The notes below the pieces were generated by a model. It searched no databases. It was given only the letters and a program-made list of their open reading frames with translations, and had not been told where the DNA came from. A DNA stretch of 64,000 nucleotides. It comes from Desulfovibrio psychrotolerans. Its GTDB lineage: Bacteria; Desulfobacterota; Desulfovibrionia; Desulfovibrionales; Desulfovibrionaceae. A program made the translations under genes and the position numbers. Shown piece after piece: positions 38,826-47,819 of the stretch (position 1 is the stretch's first letter; every line of letters starts with the position of its first letter). The DNA lies in NCBI RefSeq assembly GCF_013340305.1, contig NZ_BLVP01000043.1, positions 1 through 64,000 of the forward strand, written 5' to 3'.

Positions 38826-39470
38826 TCACCGTCCGGCAGCCTTCAGGCACTGGGCCAGAAACGCCTTTTCGGACTCCATGCGTCCTGTCTGCGAGTAGAC
38901 AGTGGTTCCGCCCTGCTTGCCCAGACGCACCACATAAAAATGCGGCGTGCCGGGGTTACCCAGCAGTTCATGCAGGCTTAATTCCGCATCCTCAAACAGG
39001 GGCATGGCCACGCCGTACTTGGTGCGGAAAAAATCCACCTCAAAGGCGGAGTTGCCCGCCCCTATGCCTATCATCTTCACTGCGTCCGCGTGCTCGGAGG
39101 CGCGCAGCGCTTCGTACACGGCATTCACAGCAGGAGCCTCTGCCTGACAGTACGGGCAGTACATGCTGAACACCTCAATGATCACATGCCCGGCCTTTAT
39201 ATCAGAAAATTTCCACGGCCCGGCACCTGAAAGGCCCAAATATCCCTTCTGCTCTTCGGTAAGATCGCCCGCAAGAGGCACATCCGGAAACGCCTCGCCC
39301 ACCTTCAGCGCCCCCGCCGCCGGAGCCGCCGCCAATGCCTGCGAAGTGAAAACAGGCACCAGACCCGCCAGGGCAAACCACAGGATAAACAATCCGGATA
39401 TACCCAACATTCTGAATAGTTGCATCGCCATGGTTGACAGCCACCCCGCATTCCCAATCTTTCGGTTCAT
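38826..39470 (-). CDS. exported thioredoxin-like protein (TlpA/peroxiredoxin type)
   Basis: 214 residues from ATG 39470 behind GAGAGGATG. A signal anchor (LGISGLFILWFALAGLVPVF) is followed by VGEAFPDVPLAGDLT, an EVFSMYCPYCQAEAP active site (CPYC) and a cis-Pro loop NPGTPHFYVVRL. It is probably a periplasmic thiol-disulfide protein. It lies 138 bp upstream of the peroxiredoxin on the same strand, so the two may serve one redox system. Confidence 0.85.
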   Translation of the reverse strand: MNRKIGNAGWLSTMAMQLFRMLGISGLFILWFALAGLVPVFTSQALAAAPAAGALKVGEAFPDVPLAGDLTEEQKGYLGLSGAGPWKFSDIKAGHVIIEVFSMYCPYCQAEAPAVNAVYEALRASEHADAVKMIGIGAGNSAFEVDFFRTKYGVAMPLFEDAELSLHELLGNPGTPHFYVVRLGKQGGTTVYSQTGRMESEKAFLAQCLKAAGR

Positions 39471-40435
39471 TGCATCCTCTCTGTATCCTTGCGCATGGTT
39501 TTCAAAGTGCTGGCAGATACCAAGCCTGCAAAATATGCGTATGCTTTCCACAAAGTTCCCTGCCCGCCTATCCCGCTGTGTTCACGCTCTTCCCTATCCC
39601 ATACCACGACCACATTCTAAATAGTACACATAGTGTCTTTTCCGGTGCTGCGCGTCCAGCCTGCCATTCTTATGCACAGTTTGTCACCGCCCCGACCGCA
39701 ATGAGCACTCACGTAGACAACGCACGCAACAGACTATGGGCATTGCATTTTTCATCATATCATCCGCAATTGCACAGCAATTACGATTTTTTTTGACTAT
39801 ACAACGGCATGAAGTGGAGTTTTTTGTATGCAGCTATGGACAAGATATTTCCTCTGCGCTACTGTAAAGACAAACGCGACACCATCCGGGTCGTCTTTGC
39901 ACAGCTTTTTTGCGAAGGCCAACAGGAACATATGGTGTTTCGTTGACATACTACATTGGCAAGGCGAGTTGCCGTTTTATCAACCCGGAGTGCGCCCGGC
40001 CCGCACAGCACGCATAAGCGTCTGCGGGCACAGCCGGTCACCGGCACAAGCACTGAACGTGGCAAAGGCATGAACCGAACACGTTATAAGGAGGATACTT
40101 CTGGAAGAGGTTTTCCACCATAGCGGCAAAGTGAGTTGCCTGTGAGCAGGGATGATTCCATCGAAAACCTGCATGTCGTGCGCGAACACACCCCATAGCC
40201 AGCCATATCCGGCCAAAGCATGGGACCACCGGTCATCCGGAACGCGCACGACTTTTTTGTCTTTTGGATCCCCATCTGTCTGTTAATACTGCCTTTTCGG
40301 CAGCCATTCAACAATGGCAGATACCGGAACAGACTACAGCCTTAAGGCTTCCCCCTCCGTTGGTTCCCGCATTGCATGCAAGGGACCGTCACGTGCCAAC
40401 CGACAGAAAAGTCAGACAAATGCCAGGTTGCGGAA
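39471..40435. other. 965-bp gene-poor region
   Basis: Contains AT-rich stretches and a short ORF at 39828-40073 (81 codons, GTGGAG before its ATG) with no recognisable family, which I do not accept as a gene. A small CTGCC/GGCAG hairpin lies at 40301-40315, and an AAGGAGG ribosome-like site at 40089 has no ORF after it. I see no tRNA or repeat. Confidence 0.5.
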
Positions 40436-41242
40436 TCAGCCGTGCAGGCTTTGGTAGGCCGCTTCCAGCTTGTCCAGCACAAGGGCAAGCAGGGCAACAC
40501 GGGAAACCGGCGCCCCGGATGCGGCAAAAAGCGAGGTTGTGATGCCCCGCACGGCTTCGGGGAATTCTTCAGGCAGCGTATTCACGTTACAGCCGATTCC
40601 TACAACAGCCCATTCCGGCTCGTTGCCCCGATACCCCGTTTCCACCAGCACACCCGCAATCTTCCTGCCTTCAATCAGCACATCGTTGGGCATCTTGATT
40701 TCGGCAGCAAGGCCCGTGAGGTCCCGCGCCGCTGCGGCAACAGCCTGTGCGCCCAGATACATGAACCGCTCGGCATCCCATTGCACCGCATTGGGCAACA
40801 GCACCACGGAAAACTGAATGCTGCGCGGCGCGGAAAACCATGTGAATCCCTTGCGCCCGCGCCCCATGGTCTGGGTTTCGGCAACCACCACATGGCCTTC
40901 CTCTCCGCCCTGTGCGGCAAGCTGCGCTGCCACCAGATTGGTAGAGGGGGTTGTATGCAGAAATGTCCAGCCTGCCCGGCCCAGCACGCGCGTGTGCAGC
41001 GCTGTGGTCAGGGCTTGCTCCCGCAGTGCATCATGCCGCACGGTCAGACGGTAGCCCTTGCGCGTCACGGCATCAATGGCGTGTCCCTCTGCGCGTAGCG
41101 CAGCCACATGCTTTGCCACGGCGGCACGGCTTATTCCCAGATGCTGCGAGATGGCTTCGCCGGAAATCCAGTCCTCGGCCTGATCCATCAGGAGAAGGAT
41201 TGTTCCTCGGGTATGCACGGAGCTGGACAATTGTAAACTCAT
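40436..41242 (-). CDS. birA: biotin-protein ligase and repressor
   Basis: 268 residues from ATG 41242. An N-terminal winged helix (DWISGEAISQHLGISRAAVAKHV, about 20-60) marks the bifunctional, DNA-binding type. The ligase core has PSTNLVAAQLA, the biotinoyl-AMP loop TMGRGRKGFTWFSA, KMPNDVLIEGRKIAGVLVE and GIGCNVNTLPEEF. It biotinylates carboxylases and represses biotin genes. Its start codon lies inside a BirA operator, so it may repress itself as well as the divergent bio genes. No ribosome site precedes the ATG. Confidence 0.93.
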   Translation of the reverse strand: MSLQLSSSVHTRGTILLLMDQAEDWISGEAISQHLGISRAAVAKHVAALRAEGHAIDAVTRKGYRLTVRHDALREQALTTALHTRVLGRAGWTFLHTTPSTNLVAAQLAAQGGEEGHVVVAETQTMGRGRKGFTWFSAPRSIQFSVVLLPNAVQWDAERFMYLGAQAVAAAARDLTGLAAEIKMPNDVLIEGRKIAGVLVETGYRGNEPEWAVVGIGCNVNTLPEEFPEAVRGITTSLFAASGAPVSRVALLALVLDKLEAAYQSLHG

Positions 41243-41265
41243 TTTGATGACGTTTTGGTTTACAA
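41231..41265. promoter_or_regulatory. BirA operator
   Basis: TTGTAAAC at 41231-41238 and GTTTACAA at 41258-41265 form a perfect 8-bp inverted repeat with 19 bp between. This matches the known BirA box (TTGTAAACC, about 15 bp, GGTTTACAA). It lies between birA and the bioDA genes and overlaps the birA start codon. Confidence 0.92.
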
Positions 41266-41312
41266 ATCGGGGACGATTCCCTACCTTGCGTTGGCTGACC
41301 AAGGAGAGAACC

Positions 41313-41504
41313 ATGACCGATTGTACCCATGGGGCACGGCACGCGCCCGTTTCCTGCGCAAGCACATGCTGTGCGGCTGAACCAGCGTATCACAGCACCT
41401 TGCGGGGGGTCCATGCCCCGGTTGCGCCTTCCGGTGTAACTGCCTGCCCTTGCGCTTCCTTTTGCGGTGCCCGCTGCGGACATGCCGGAGATGGCCGTGC
41501 CTGA
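41313..41504 (+). CDS. possible 63-residue Cys-rich leader peptide
   Basis: ATG 41313 has the best ribosome site of the bio operon (AAGGAGAG). The ORF has eight Cys (SCASTCC, ACPCASFCGARC) and ends 22 bp inside the fused bioD-bioA gene in another frame. The bioDA start itself has only a weak ribosome site, so translation of this ORF could be coupled to it. No homologue is known to me; it may also be a chance ORF. Confidence 0.4.
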   Translation: MTDCTHGARHAPVSCASTCCAAEPAYHSTLRGVHAPVAPSGVTACPCASFCGARCGHAGDGRA

Positions 41505-43611
41505 GGTACTTTGCATCACCGGAACAGACACGGATGCAGGGAAAACCCTTGTAACGGCAGCCCTTGCCCGCGCCGCCATGCAGGCTGGCAGGCAGGTGCT
41601 GGTCCTCAAGCCCGTACAGACGGGATGCGGACATGGGGACAGCTATCATCACGATGGAATGGGCATGCGCATTGCCCCACCCCCTCCTTCAGATACAGTT
41701 CCGGATGTCGCAACATACCGCACGGCAGCACCGGCAGCCTCAGCCTGCGCAATTGTGCAACTGGCACCTGCCTGCTCTCCCCATCTTGCCGCACGGCAGG
41801 CGGGCGTTGACATTACCGTCCACGACCTGACGGCGCAGGTGCGCGATCACATAGCCCGGCACAAGGCCGACCTTGTGCTTATTGAGGGCGCGGGCGGCCT
41901 GCTCACCCCTCTGAACAGCAACGAAGTGCTGGCAGATCTCTTCGCGGAACTCCGTTTTCCGTTGCTGCTCGTTGTGGCCAACAGGCTGGGCGCGGTGAAT
42001 CACGCCCTGCTGACCATCGAGGCCTGCTCAGCCCGCAGCGCAAGAGGCTGCATACCCCTTGCCGGATTCGTGACAACGGAAACCTCGCCTGCGGCAGGCC
42101 CGGCGGAGCATGCGATACGAAAAGACAATGCCTCCATCATCGCCACGCTGGGCAGGCTGCCTTGTCTGGCAGCCGTGCCGCATATATCCGGGTTGCACGG
42201 ATCGGAGAATGCACGGGAAGCCGCGTGGAATACGGCAGCGGCAGCGGTAAGCCCCGTGCTGGAGACAATGCGCCGCCCCCCCTGCCACTGCACACGCAAA
42301 GCCGCGCCGGATAGTACTCCGGAAAGGCTGCTGGCCTATGACCGCGAGCACCTGTGGCACCCCTATACCTCCGCACAGACACCTGCACGCACATGGGAAG
42401 CCGTGTATACGCGCAGCACACGCATTACTCTGCGTGACGGACGCGAACTGGTGGACGGCATGTCCTCGTGGTGGTGCGCCATACATGGTTACAATCATCC
42501 CGCCCTGCTTGACGCCCTGCAGGAGCAGAGCAAGCGTATGCCCCATGTTATGTTCGGCGGGCTGACCCACAAGCCTGCCGTGGAACTGGCGCAGAGCCTG
42601 CTCGACATGGTACCGCAGGGGTTGGCTCACGTTTTTTATGCCGATTCCGGCTCTGTTGCGGTGGAAGTGGCCCTTAAAATGGCCCTGCAATATCAGATGG
42701 CGGCAGGCAGACCGCAACGCAACCGCATTCTCTCCCTACGCGGCGGCTACCACGGAGACACGATGGGTGCCATGAGTGTGTGCGACCCGGAGAATGGCAT
42801 GCACCATCTCTTCTCAGGCATGCTGCCGCGTCAGATATTCGCTCCCCGCCCGGAATGTCCCTATTCTTACGGGCAGACCACGCCGTATGACCCCGCATCC
42901 TTCGCGCCCTTTAGCGCTTTGCTGGAGCAGTATGGGGATTCCGTGGCTGCGGTGATTCTGGAACCCGTGGTACAGGGTGCCGGTGGCATGTGGTTTTATC
43001 ATCCTGACTACCTGCAGGCGGTGCGCGAGGCCTGCACGCGCCACGGGTGCCTGCTTATCGCTGATGAAATTGCCACGGGGTTCGGCCGGACCGGGAGCCT
43101 CTTCGCCTGCGGGCATGCGGACATTACGCCGGACATTCTATGCGTGGGCAAGGGGCTTACAGGCGGGGTTATGAGCCTCGCCGCCACCCTTACCACCGCA
43201 GAGGTGGCGCACGGCATCTCCCGTGACGGCGGCGTGCTGATGCACGGTCCTACCTACATGGGGAATCCGCTTGCCTGTGCCGTGGCGCAGGCAAGCCTTG
43301 AACTGCTGATGCGCGGCAACTGGGTGCATGATGTTGCCCGTATCGAATCCGGTCTGCACACAGGATTGCACCCCTGCACAGGGCATTCCGGGGTGCGCGA
43401 TGTGCGCGTGCTTGGAGCCATAGGTGTGCTGGAAATGGAAACCCCTGTGAACACAGAGGCGCTTCAGCGTTTTTTTGTCCGGAACGGCGTGTGGATACGC
43501 CCATTCGGGCGGCTCATCTACGTTATGCCCCCTTATGTAGCCTCGGATGAGGATATTTCAACGTTAACCCGCGCCATGTGCGGTGCAGTAATGGAGGGCG
43601 CATGGCGCTGA
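41482..43611 (+). CDS. bioDA: fused dethiobiotin synthetase and DAPA aminotransferase
   Basis: About 709 residues from ATG 41482; a GTG at 41467 and an ATG at 41491 are alternatives. Residues of about 5-235 are BioD: P-loop GTDTDAGKTLVTAALARA, LKPVQTGC, and LVLIEGAGGLLTPL. Residues of about 285-709 are BioA: HLWHPYTS, MSSWWCAIHGYNHP, YADSGSVAVEVALKMA, LSLRGGYHGDTMGAMS, LIADEIATGFGRTG, the PLP lysine in VGKGLTGG (about 555) and HGPTYMGNPLACAVA. The two enzymes catalyse consecutive steps (KAPA to DAPA to dethiobiotin), so the fusion can channel DAPA. The order BioD-BioA resembles plant BIO3-BIO1. No frameshift or stop separates the halves. Confidence 0.95.
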   Translation: MPEMAVPEVLCITGTDTDAGKTLVTAALARAAMQAGRQVLVLKPVQTGCGHGDSYHHDGMGMRIAPPPPSDTVPDVATYRTAAPAASACAIVQLAPACSPHLAARQAGVDITVHDLTAQVRDHIARHKADLVLIEGAGGLLTPLNSNEVLADLFAELRFPLLLVVANRLGAVNHALLTIEACSARSARGCIPLAGFVTTETSPAAGPAEHAIRKDNASIIATLGRLPCLAAVPHISGLHGSENAREAAWNTAAAAVSPVLETMRRPPCHCTRKAAPDSTPERLLAYDREHLWHPYTSAQTPARTWEAVYTRSTRITLRDGRELVDGMSSWWCAIHGYNHPALLDALQEQSKRMPHVMFGGLTHKPAVELAQSLLDMVPQGLAHVFYADSGSVAVEVALKMALQYQMAAGRPQRNRILSLRGGYHGDTMGAMSVCDPENGMHHLFSGMLPRQIFAPRPECPYSYGQTTPYDPASFAPFSALLEQYGDSVAAVILEPVVQGAGGMWFYHPDYLQAVREACTRHGCLLIADEIATGFGRTGSLFACGHADITPDILCVGKGLTGGVMSLAATLTTAEVAHGISRDGGVLMHGPTYMGNPLACAVAQASLELLMRGNWVHDVARIESGLHTGLHPCTGHSGVRDVRVLGAIGVLEMETPVNTEALQRFFVRNGVWIRPFGRLIYVMPPYVASDEDISTLTRAMCGAVMEGAWR

Positions 43612-44957
43612 TACTGCTCGGGGCGTATGCCCTGCTGATCGTATGGACAGGAATGGCGGCGCAACGGCGCCATACGGTCATGGAGCCGTCCGCGGCAGCA
43701 GATGCCTTCTACGTGAACAACCGGACCGGCAACGCCTGGGGAGTGGGCTTCTCCATCATCGTTTCCTGTGTCGGCGCCTCTGCCACATTGGGCATTATAG
43801 GCCTTGCCTTTATGGCCGGTACACCCGCGTTCTGGTGGCTGGGCGCAGGCGCCGCAGGTCTTGCCCTGCTTTCCCTGCTGCTCGCGCGTGCGGTGCGCCG
43901 CAGCGGCGCGTACACCTTGCCGCATACGGTGGAAACGCTTCTGGGCAGTCAGGCACGGCCTGTCATCGCGGCGGTGATAGTAGTGGCGTGGACAGCCATC
44001 CTCGCCGCACAGTTTTCCGCGCTCACCAAGGTGCTGGGGTCGATTACGGCCTTTACGCCGTTCACCTGCCTCGGTATCGGCCTTCTGCTCATCGGCGTGC
44101 ACACCATGGGCGGTCAGGCGGCCATCATGCGTACAGACAGGATTCACGCGTTCATTCTGGTTTTGTCGCTGGCATTGATGCTGGCGTGGCTGACACACCA
44201 CAATCCCGGCTGGCTGACTTCGGTCAGGATAGAAGCCGTTAACAACGCCTTCCCCGTGGACAAACTGCTTTACTTTCTTGTGGTGGTGGGAGCTAACTAT
44301 GTGGTGTGTCCCATGCTGTTTGGCAGGCTGCTCTCTGCACAGGATGAACGTAGCGCGGTGGCGGGCGGGCTTATCGGTGCGGGCGGGCTGATGGTATGTG
44401 CCGCGCTCATCGTGGCGGTGGGGCTTGCCTGCAAGGGCCTTATCCCGGCTGATACTCCCGGCGACGCCGTGCTCACGGCCGTACTCAGCGGTGTGATGCC
44501 GCCGTGGATGCACGTAGTGGTTTCTTTTGCACTTATCAGTGCCATTGTCTCTTCGGCAGATTCCTGCCTTGTCACCGCCGCTACGGTGGGCAGCCATGAC
44601 CTGCTTGGGAACACATCCGTCGCAATCCGCCGACTCTGCGTGCTTGCGCTCGGCGTGGCAGGGGCGGGCGTAAGCCTGTGGGGCAAGGGCATTCTGGGTT
44701 TCCTGCTTATGGCCTATGATATCTTTGCCTGCGGCGTGGCCATGCCCTGCTTTGTGGGGCTGGTGCTCCCCAAAGGCCGCAGCATACAGGCACACTTTGC
44801 CTGTGCCGCAGTCATTGCGGGCGGACTGCTCGGGATTGCCGCTGCCCTCACGGAAGAGCGCGTGTATAACTACACGGGCATGGCGGTATCGGCCCTGCTG
44901 GCTTATGCGGGAGCCTTTGTTCGCCAGCGTGAATCACAAGCTGCGCTCACCGAATAG
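43602..44957 (+). CDS. sodium/solute symporter (SSS family) in the biotin operon
   Basis: 451 residues from ATG 43602, overlapping the bioDA stop by 10 bp and preceded by GGAGG. About 12 hydrophobic helices are visible. SSS signs are FYVNNRTGNAWGVGFSIIVS, the GASATLGIIGLAFM part of helix 2, and ALISAIVSSADSCLVTAATV, whose SxxxSS is a sodium-site motif. Family members carry sugars, amino acids, pantothenate (PanF) and, in animals, biotin (SMVT). Its coupling to bioDA under a BirA operator suggests uptake of biotin or a precursor. Substrate inferred from context only. Confidence 0.88.
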   Translation: MALILLGAYALLIVWTGMAAQRRHTVMEPSAAADAFYVNNRTGNAWGVGFSIIVSCVGASATLGIIGLAFMAGTPAFWWLGAGAAGLALLSLLLARAVRRSGAYTLPHTVETLLGSQARPVIAAVIVVAWTAILAAQFSALTKVLGSITAFTPFTCLGIGLLLIGVHTMGGQAAIMRTDRIHAFILVLSLALMLAWLTHHNPGWLTSVRIEAVNNAFPVDKLLYFLVVVGANYVVCPMLFGRLLSAQDERSAVAGGLIGAGGLMVCAALIVAVGLACKGLIPADTPGDAVLTAVLSGVMPPWMHVVVSFALISAIVSSADSCLVTAATVGSHDLLGNTSVAIRRLCVLALGVAGAGVSLWGKGILGFLLMAYDIFACGVAMPCFVGLVLPKGRSIQAHFACAAVIAGGLLGIAAALTEERVYNYTGMAVSALLAYAGAFVRQRESQAALTE

Positions 44958-45350
44958 CGCGCGCCGGCATACCGTTGCAAACGCCCGTGATATGCTCCTT
45001 CATGTGTGGTGATGCCGGTGAACACCAGTTCCGGTTTGGCTACCCGGATAAGAGCGTGCCGCACATCCGCCCTGCAGCTTTCAGTAAGCACACACAGACC
45101 TTGCCAAAAGGGGAAAAAGGTCATAGACCTACCTTTCGGGTAGGATTTGACTTGTCTGTTGAGCCTGCGTATGCAAGCAACGCCCTGCCCTGAAAGGGAT
45201 TTCCCTGTTCGAAATCACGTTCATGCGCATATTGCACAGCCGCCCGGCCCGCCTCTGCCGCATACCCCCGGCGGGCATGGCGGGCGGCCCTATTGAAGAT
45301 CGGCGGAATAGCTTTTCGCCGCAAGCACGCAGATTCCGGAGGATGCTCCC
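44958..45350. promoter_or_regulatory. intergenic region with promoter for the CoA-disulfide reductase gene
   Basis: TTGACT at 45147-45152, 17 bp, TATGCA at 45170-45175 is a reasonable sigma-70 promoter. Just upstream CCTACC/GGTAGG (45128-45144) makes a small hairpin that may terminate the symporter transcript. GGAGG precedes the ATG at 45351. Nothing else is evident. Confidence 0.55.
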
Positions 45351-47060
45351 ATGTCCAAGCATGTTGTGGTTATCGGCGCGGTGGCTCTTGGCCCCAAGGC
45401 CGCCTGCCGTTTCAAACGTCTGGAACCGCATTCCAAGGTCACCCTCATAGACCAGTGCCCCCGCATTTCCTACGGCGGCTGCGGCATCCCCTATTTTGTC
45501 TCCGGCGAAGTGAACAGCGTAACCGAGCTGCAGTCCACTCCCTATCACATCATCCGCGATGCGGAATTTTTTCGCACCAACAAGGATGTGGACGTGCTCA
45601 CGGAAACCCGCGCCACGCGGATAGATCGTGCCGCCAAGACGGTGGAAATTCTGAACGTGGCCACGGGAAAGACAGACACCCTGCACTATGACAAGCTGGT
45701 GCTTGCCATGGGCTCCAAGGCCAACCTGCCCCCGTTTGCAGGCATGGACCTTAAGGGAATAACTCCCGCCACCAATCTGGAAGAGGCAGAAATGCTGCGC
45801 GATGCCGCCGCCAGCGGTTCCGTGGATAAATGCGTTATCGTGGGTGCGGGCTTCATCGGGCTGGAAATGGCCGTTGCCTTTGCAGACATGTGGGGCATAG
45901 AAACCACGGTCATTGAATTGCAGGATCAGGTTCTGCCCGGTTTTCTTTCCAAGTCCATGGCGCAGATGGCCCTGCATGACCTGGAAGACAAGGGCGTTAC
46001 CGTGCTGCTGGGCGAATCCGTCAAGGCCTTTGAAGGCGAGGACGGAACCGTTACCCGCGTGGTAACCAACAAGCGCACCATAGAGGCCGATCTTGTGGTT
46101 CTTTCCGCCGGGGTTTCCCCCAACACCGCCCTTGCCCGCGAAGCCGGCATTGACTGCGATACACGCGGAGCCATTATCGTAAACGAATTCATGCAGACTA
46201 ACGATCCGGATATCTATTCCGGCGGCGACTGCGTGACCATTCCTCACCTTGTCACAGGCAAGCCTGGCTACTTCCCCCTCGGGTCCATGGCCAACCGGCA
46301 GGGTCGCGTTATAGGCACCAATCTTGCCGATGGCAAGGCCACCTTCCCCGGTGCCGTGGGCGGCTGGGTGGTGAAGCTGTTCGAGCAGTCCGCATGCGGT
46401 GCCGGTCTGACCATAGAATCCGCCCTGAAGGAAGGGTATGATGCCATCAGCGTGCATGTGGAGCAGTTTGACCGCGCCCACTTCTTCCCGGAAAAGGCCC
46501 TCATGTCGCTTGAGCTTGTGGTGGACAAACCCACCCGCCGCGTACTGGGCATTCAGGGAATGAGCGAGTTGGGCGATGCCCTTACAGCACGCATCAACGC
46601 TGTGGTTCCGCTGCTTAAGGCGCATGCCACGGTGGATGAGGTCTCCAACCTTGAGGTGGTCTATTCGCCGCCCTTCGCCTCTGCCATGGATATTGTCAAC
46701 GCCGTTGCCAACGTGACCGAAAACGTGCTGGAAGGCCGCAACCATATGGTTAGCCCCAGCCAGTTCGCCACCCTGTGGGCCAACCGTGATGCAGAAGACA
46801 TCTTCTTCATAGATACCCGCCTTGCTCCCAATGCCGTGCCCTACGTGGAAAAATACCCGGATGCGTGGCACAGCATTCCTAACGAAGAAATCCGCAACCG
46901 CATTGCGGAAATTCCCGCAGGCAAGTCCGTGGTGGTTGTCTGCAACACCGGCCTGCGTTCCTATGAGGCCATGCTGCTGCTCAATGAACTGGGCGTGAAG
47001 GATGTAAAATCCGCCGCAGGCGGTATGGTCGCCCAGAAGAAGCTCGGCTCCGGCATCTGA
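45351..47060 (+). CDS. CoA-disulfide-reductase-like flavoprotein with rhodanese domain
   Basis: 569 residues. The N-terminal FAD/NAD(P)H disulfide oxidoreductase domain carries the CoADR redox cysteine in ISYGGCGIPYFVSG (about residue 44), an NAD-binding CVIVGAGFIGLEMAVAFADM and the FAD loop DPDIYSGGDCVTIP. Residues of about 455-569 form a rhodanese domain with the catalytic cysteine in VVCNTGLRSYEA. Such fusions reduce CoA disulfides, persulfides or sulfur (Npsr-like) in sulfur-metabolising bacteria. The first dinucleotide loop reads VIGAVALGPKAA rather than the common GGVAGG form. Monocistronic, with its own promoter and terminator. Confidence 0.93.
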   Translation: MSKHVVVIGAVALGPKAACRFKRLEPHSKVTLIDQCPRISYGGCGIPYFVSGEVNSVTELQSTPYHIIRDAEFFRTNKDVDVLTETRATRIDRAAKTVEILNVATGKTDTLHYDKLVLAMGSKANLPPFAGMDLKGITPATNLEEAEMLRDAAASGSVDKCVIVGAGFIGLEMAVAFADMWGIETTVIELQDQVLPGFLSKSMAQMALHDLEDKGVTVLLGESVKAFEGEDGTVTRVVTNKRTIEADLVVLSAGVSPNTALAREAGIDCDTRGAIIVNEFMQTNDPDIYSGGDCVTIPHLVTGKPGYFPLGSMANRQGRVIGTNLADGKATFPGAVGGWVVKLFEQSACGAGLTIESALKEGYDAISVHVEQFDRAHFFPEKALMSLELVVDKPTRRVLGIQGMSELGDALTARINAVVPLLKAHATVDEVSNLEVVYSPPFASAMDIVNAVANVTENVLEGRNHMVSPSQFATLWANRDAEDIFFIDTRLAPNAVPYVEKYPDAWHSIPNEEIRNRIAEIPAGKSVVVVCNTGLRSYEAMLLLNELGVKDVKSAAGGMVAQKKLGSGI

Positions 47061-47202
47061 TACCGCGCGGTGCGCCCCGGCATTGCAGGCTGCCATTGTG
47101 ACCCGACGTTGTGGGGTGGCATTATTGGCTGACATTACAGACGGACTTTTGCCCGATTTACCTCCCCTGCCCCTTCGGCGCATCATCTGCACCGCAAACT
47201 CT

Positions 47203-47230
47203 AAGGCCGCCCACACCGGGCGGCCTTTCT
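47203..47230 (+). terminator. terminator after the CoA-disulfide reductase gene
   Basis: GGCCGCCC, loop ACACC, GGGCGGCC, then TTTCT. Faces the 3' end of the convergent hypothetical gene as well. Confidence 0.85.
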
Positions 47231-47269
47231 GCTATCTGGAAAACCATGTCTGGGCAACGTTTGCCGCAG

Positions 47270-47647
47270 CTACTGCGCAGGCATTTCCCCACGATCCACC
47301 GGGGGATAGAGCGAACGGAGGCGGTCCAGTTCCTCCATAATTTCGCGGCGGTCATCGGTGTTAAACGATTCCGGGTCAATGCGGGTCATTTCCGGGTCCA
47401 GATACTGAACCGAAACCATATTATCCTCTTCCGCAAAAATGGAGGCCATGCCCCGCACAGCATAGGCTTCGCCCACACGAATGCGTTCGTACTGTGCCCG
47501 GTCGCACTGCGGAAAGAAGAGGATGATGTCGTTATCCGTATCATCTGCAAAAAGGGCCTTCCCGTACACATCCATTTCGTGTCCGCCATCTTCCATCTGC
47601 TTGTCCACGATAAACACATCCGCGTTCACTTCTGCTATCAGCGCCAT
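47270..47647 (-). CDS. hypothetical acidic protein
   Basis: 125 residues from ATG 47647 behind AGAGGG; a longer frame to 47701 has no ribosome site. Acidic, cytoplasmic, with VFIVDKQMEDGGHEMDVYGK, NDIILFFPQCDRAQYERI and DDRREIMEELDRLRSLYPP. No family recognised. It is downstream of the DUF1992 gene with a 170-bp gap. Confidence 0.75.
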   Translation of the reverse strand: MALIAEVNADVFIVDKQMEDGGHEMDVYGKALFADDTDNDIILFFPQCDRAQYERIRVGEAYAVRGMASIFAEEDNMVSVQYLDPEMTRIDPESFNTDDRREIMEELDRLRSLYPPVDRGEMPAQ

Positions 47648-47819
47648 AGTGCCCTCTATTTTTTGATTTTTCCGAGTTGTAATTCTTGATTGGTATATCA
47701 TGGGCAGAGCATCATCCTCTGCCTTCCGTTTCTGTTTCTGCCGCTTGTGCCCGTTTTATTCCGCTTTGCCAAGCACAGGCACATTCCGGCTGCACCAGAG
47801 GATGCGGAAGGGCCGGTTG

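Noticed and set aside
39828-40073. 81-codon ORF in the gap left of birA
   Set aside because: Plausible ribosome site but no domain, no coupling to neighbours and composition like random translation.
45129-47216. 695-codon open frame opposite the CoA-disulfide reductase gene
   Set aside because: A shadow frame: it is fully antisense to a clear enzyme gene and shows no family features.
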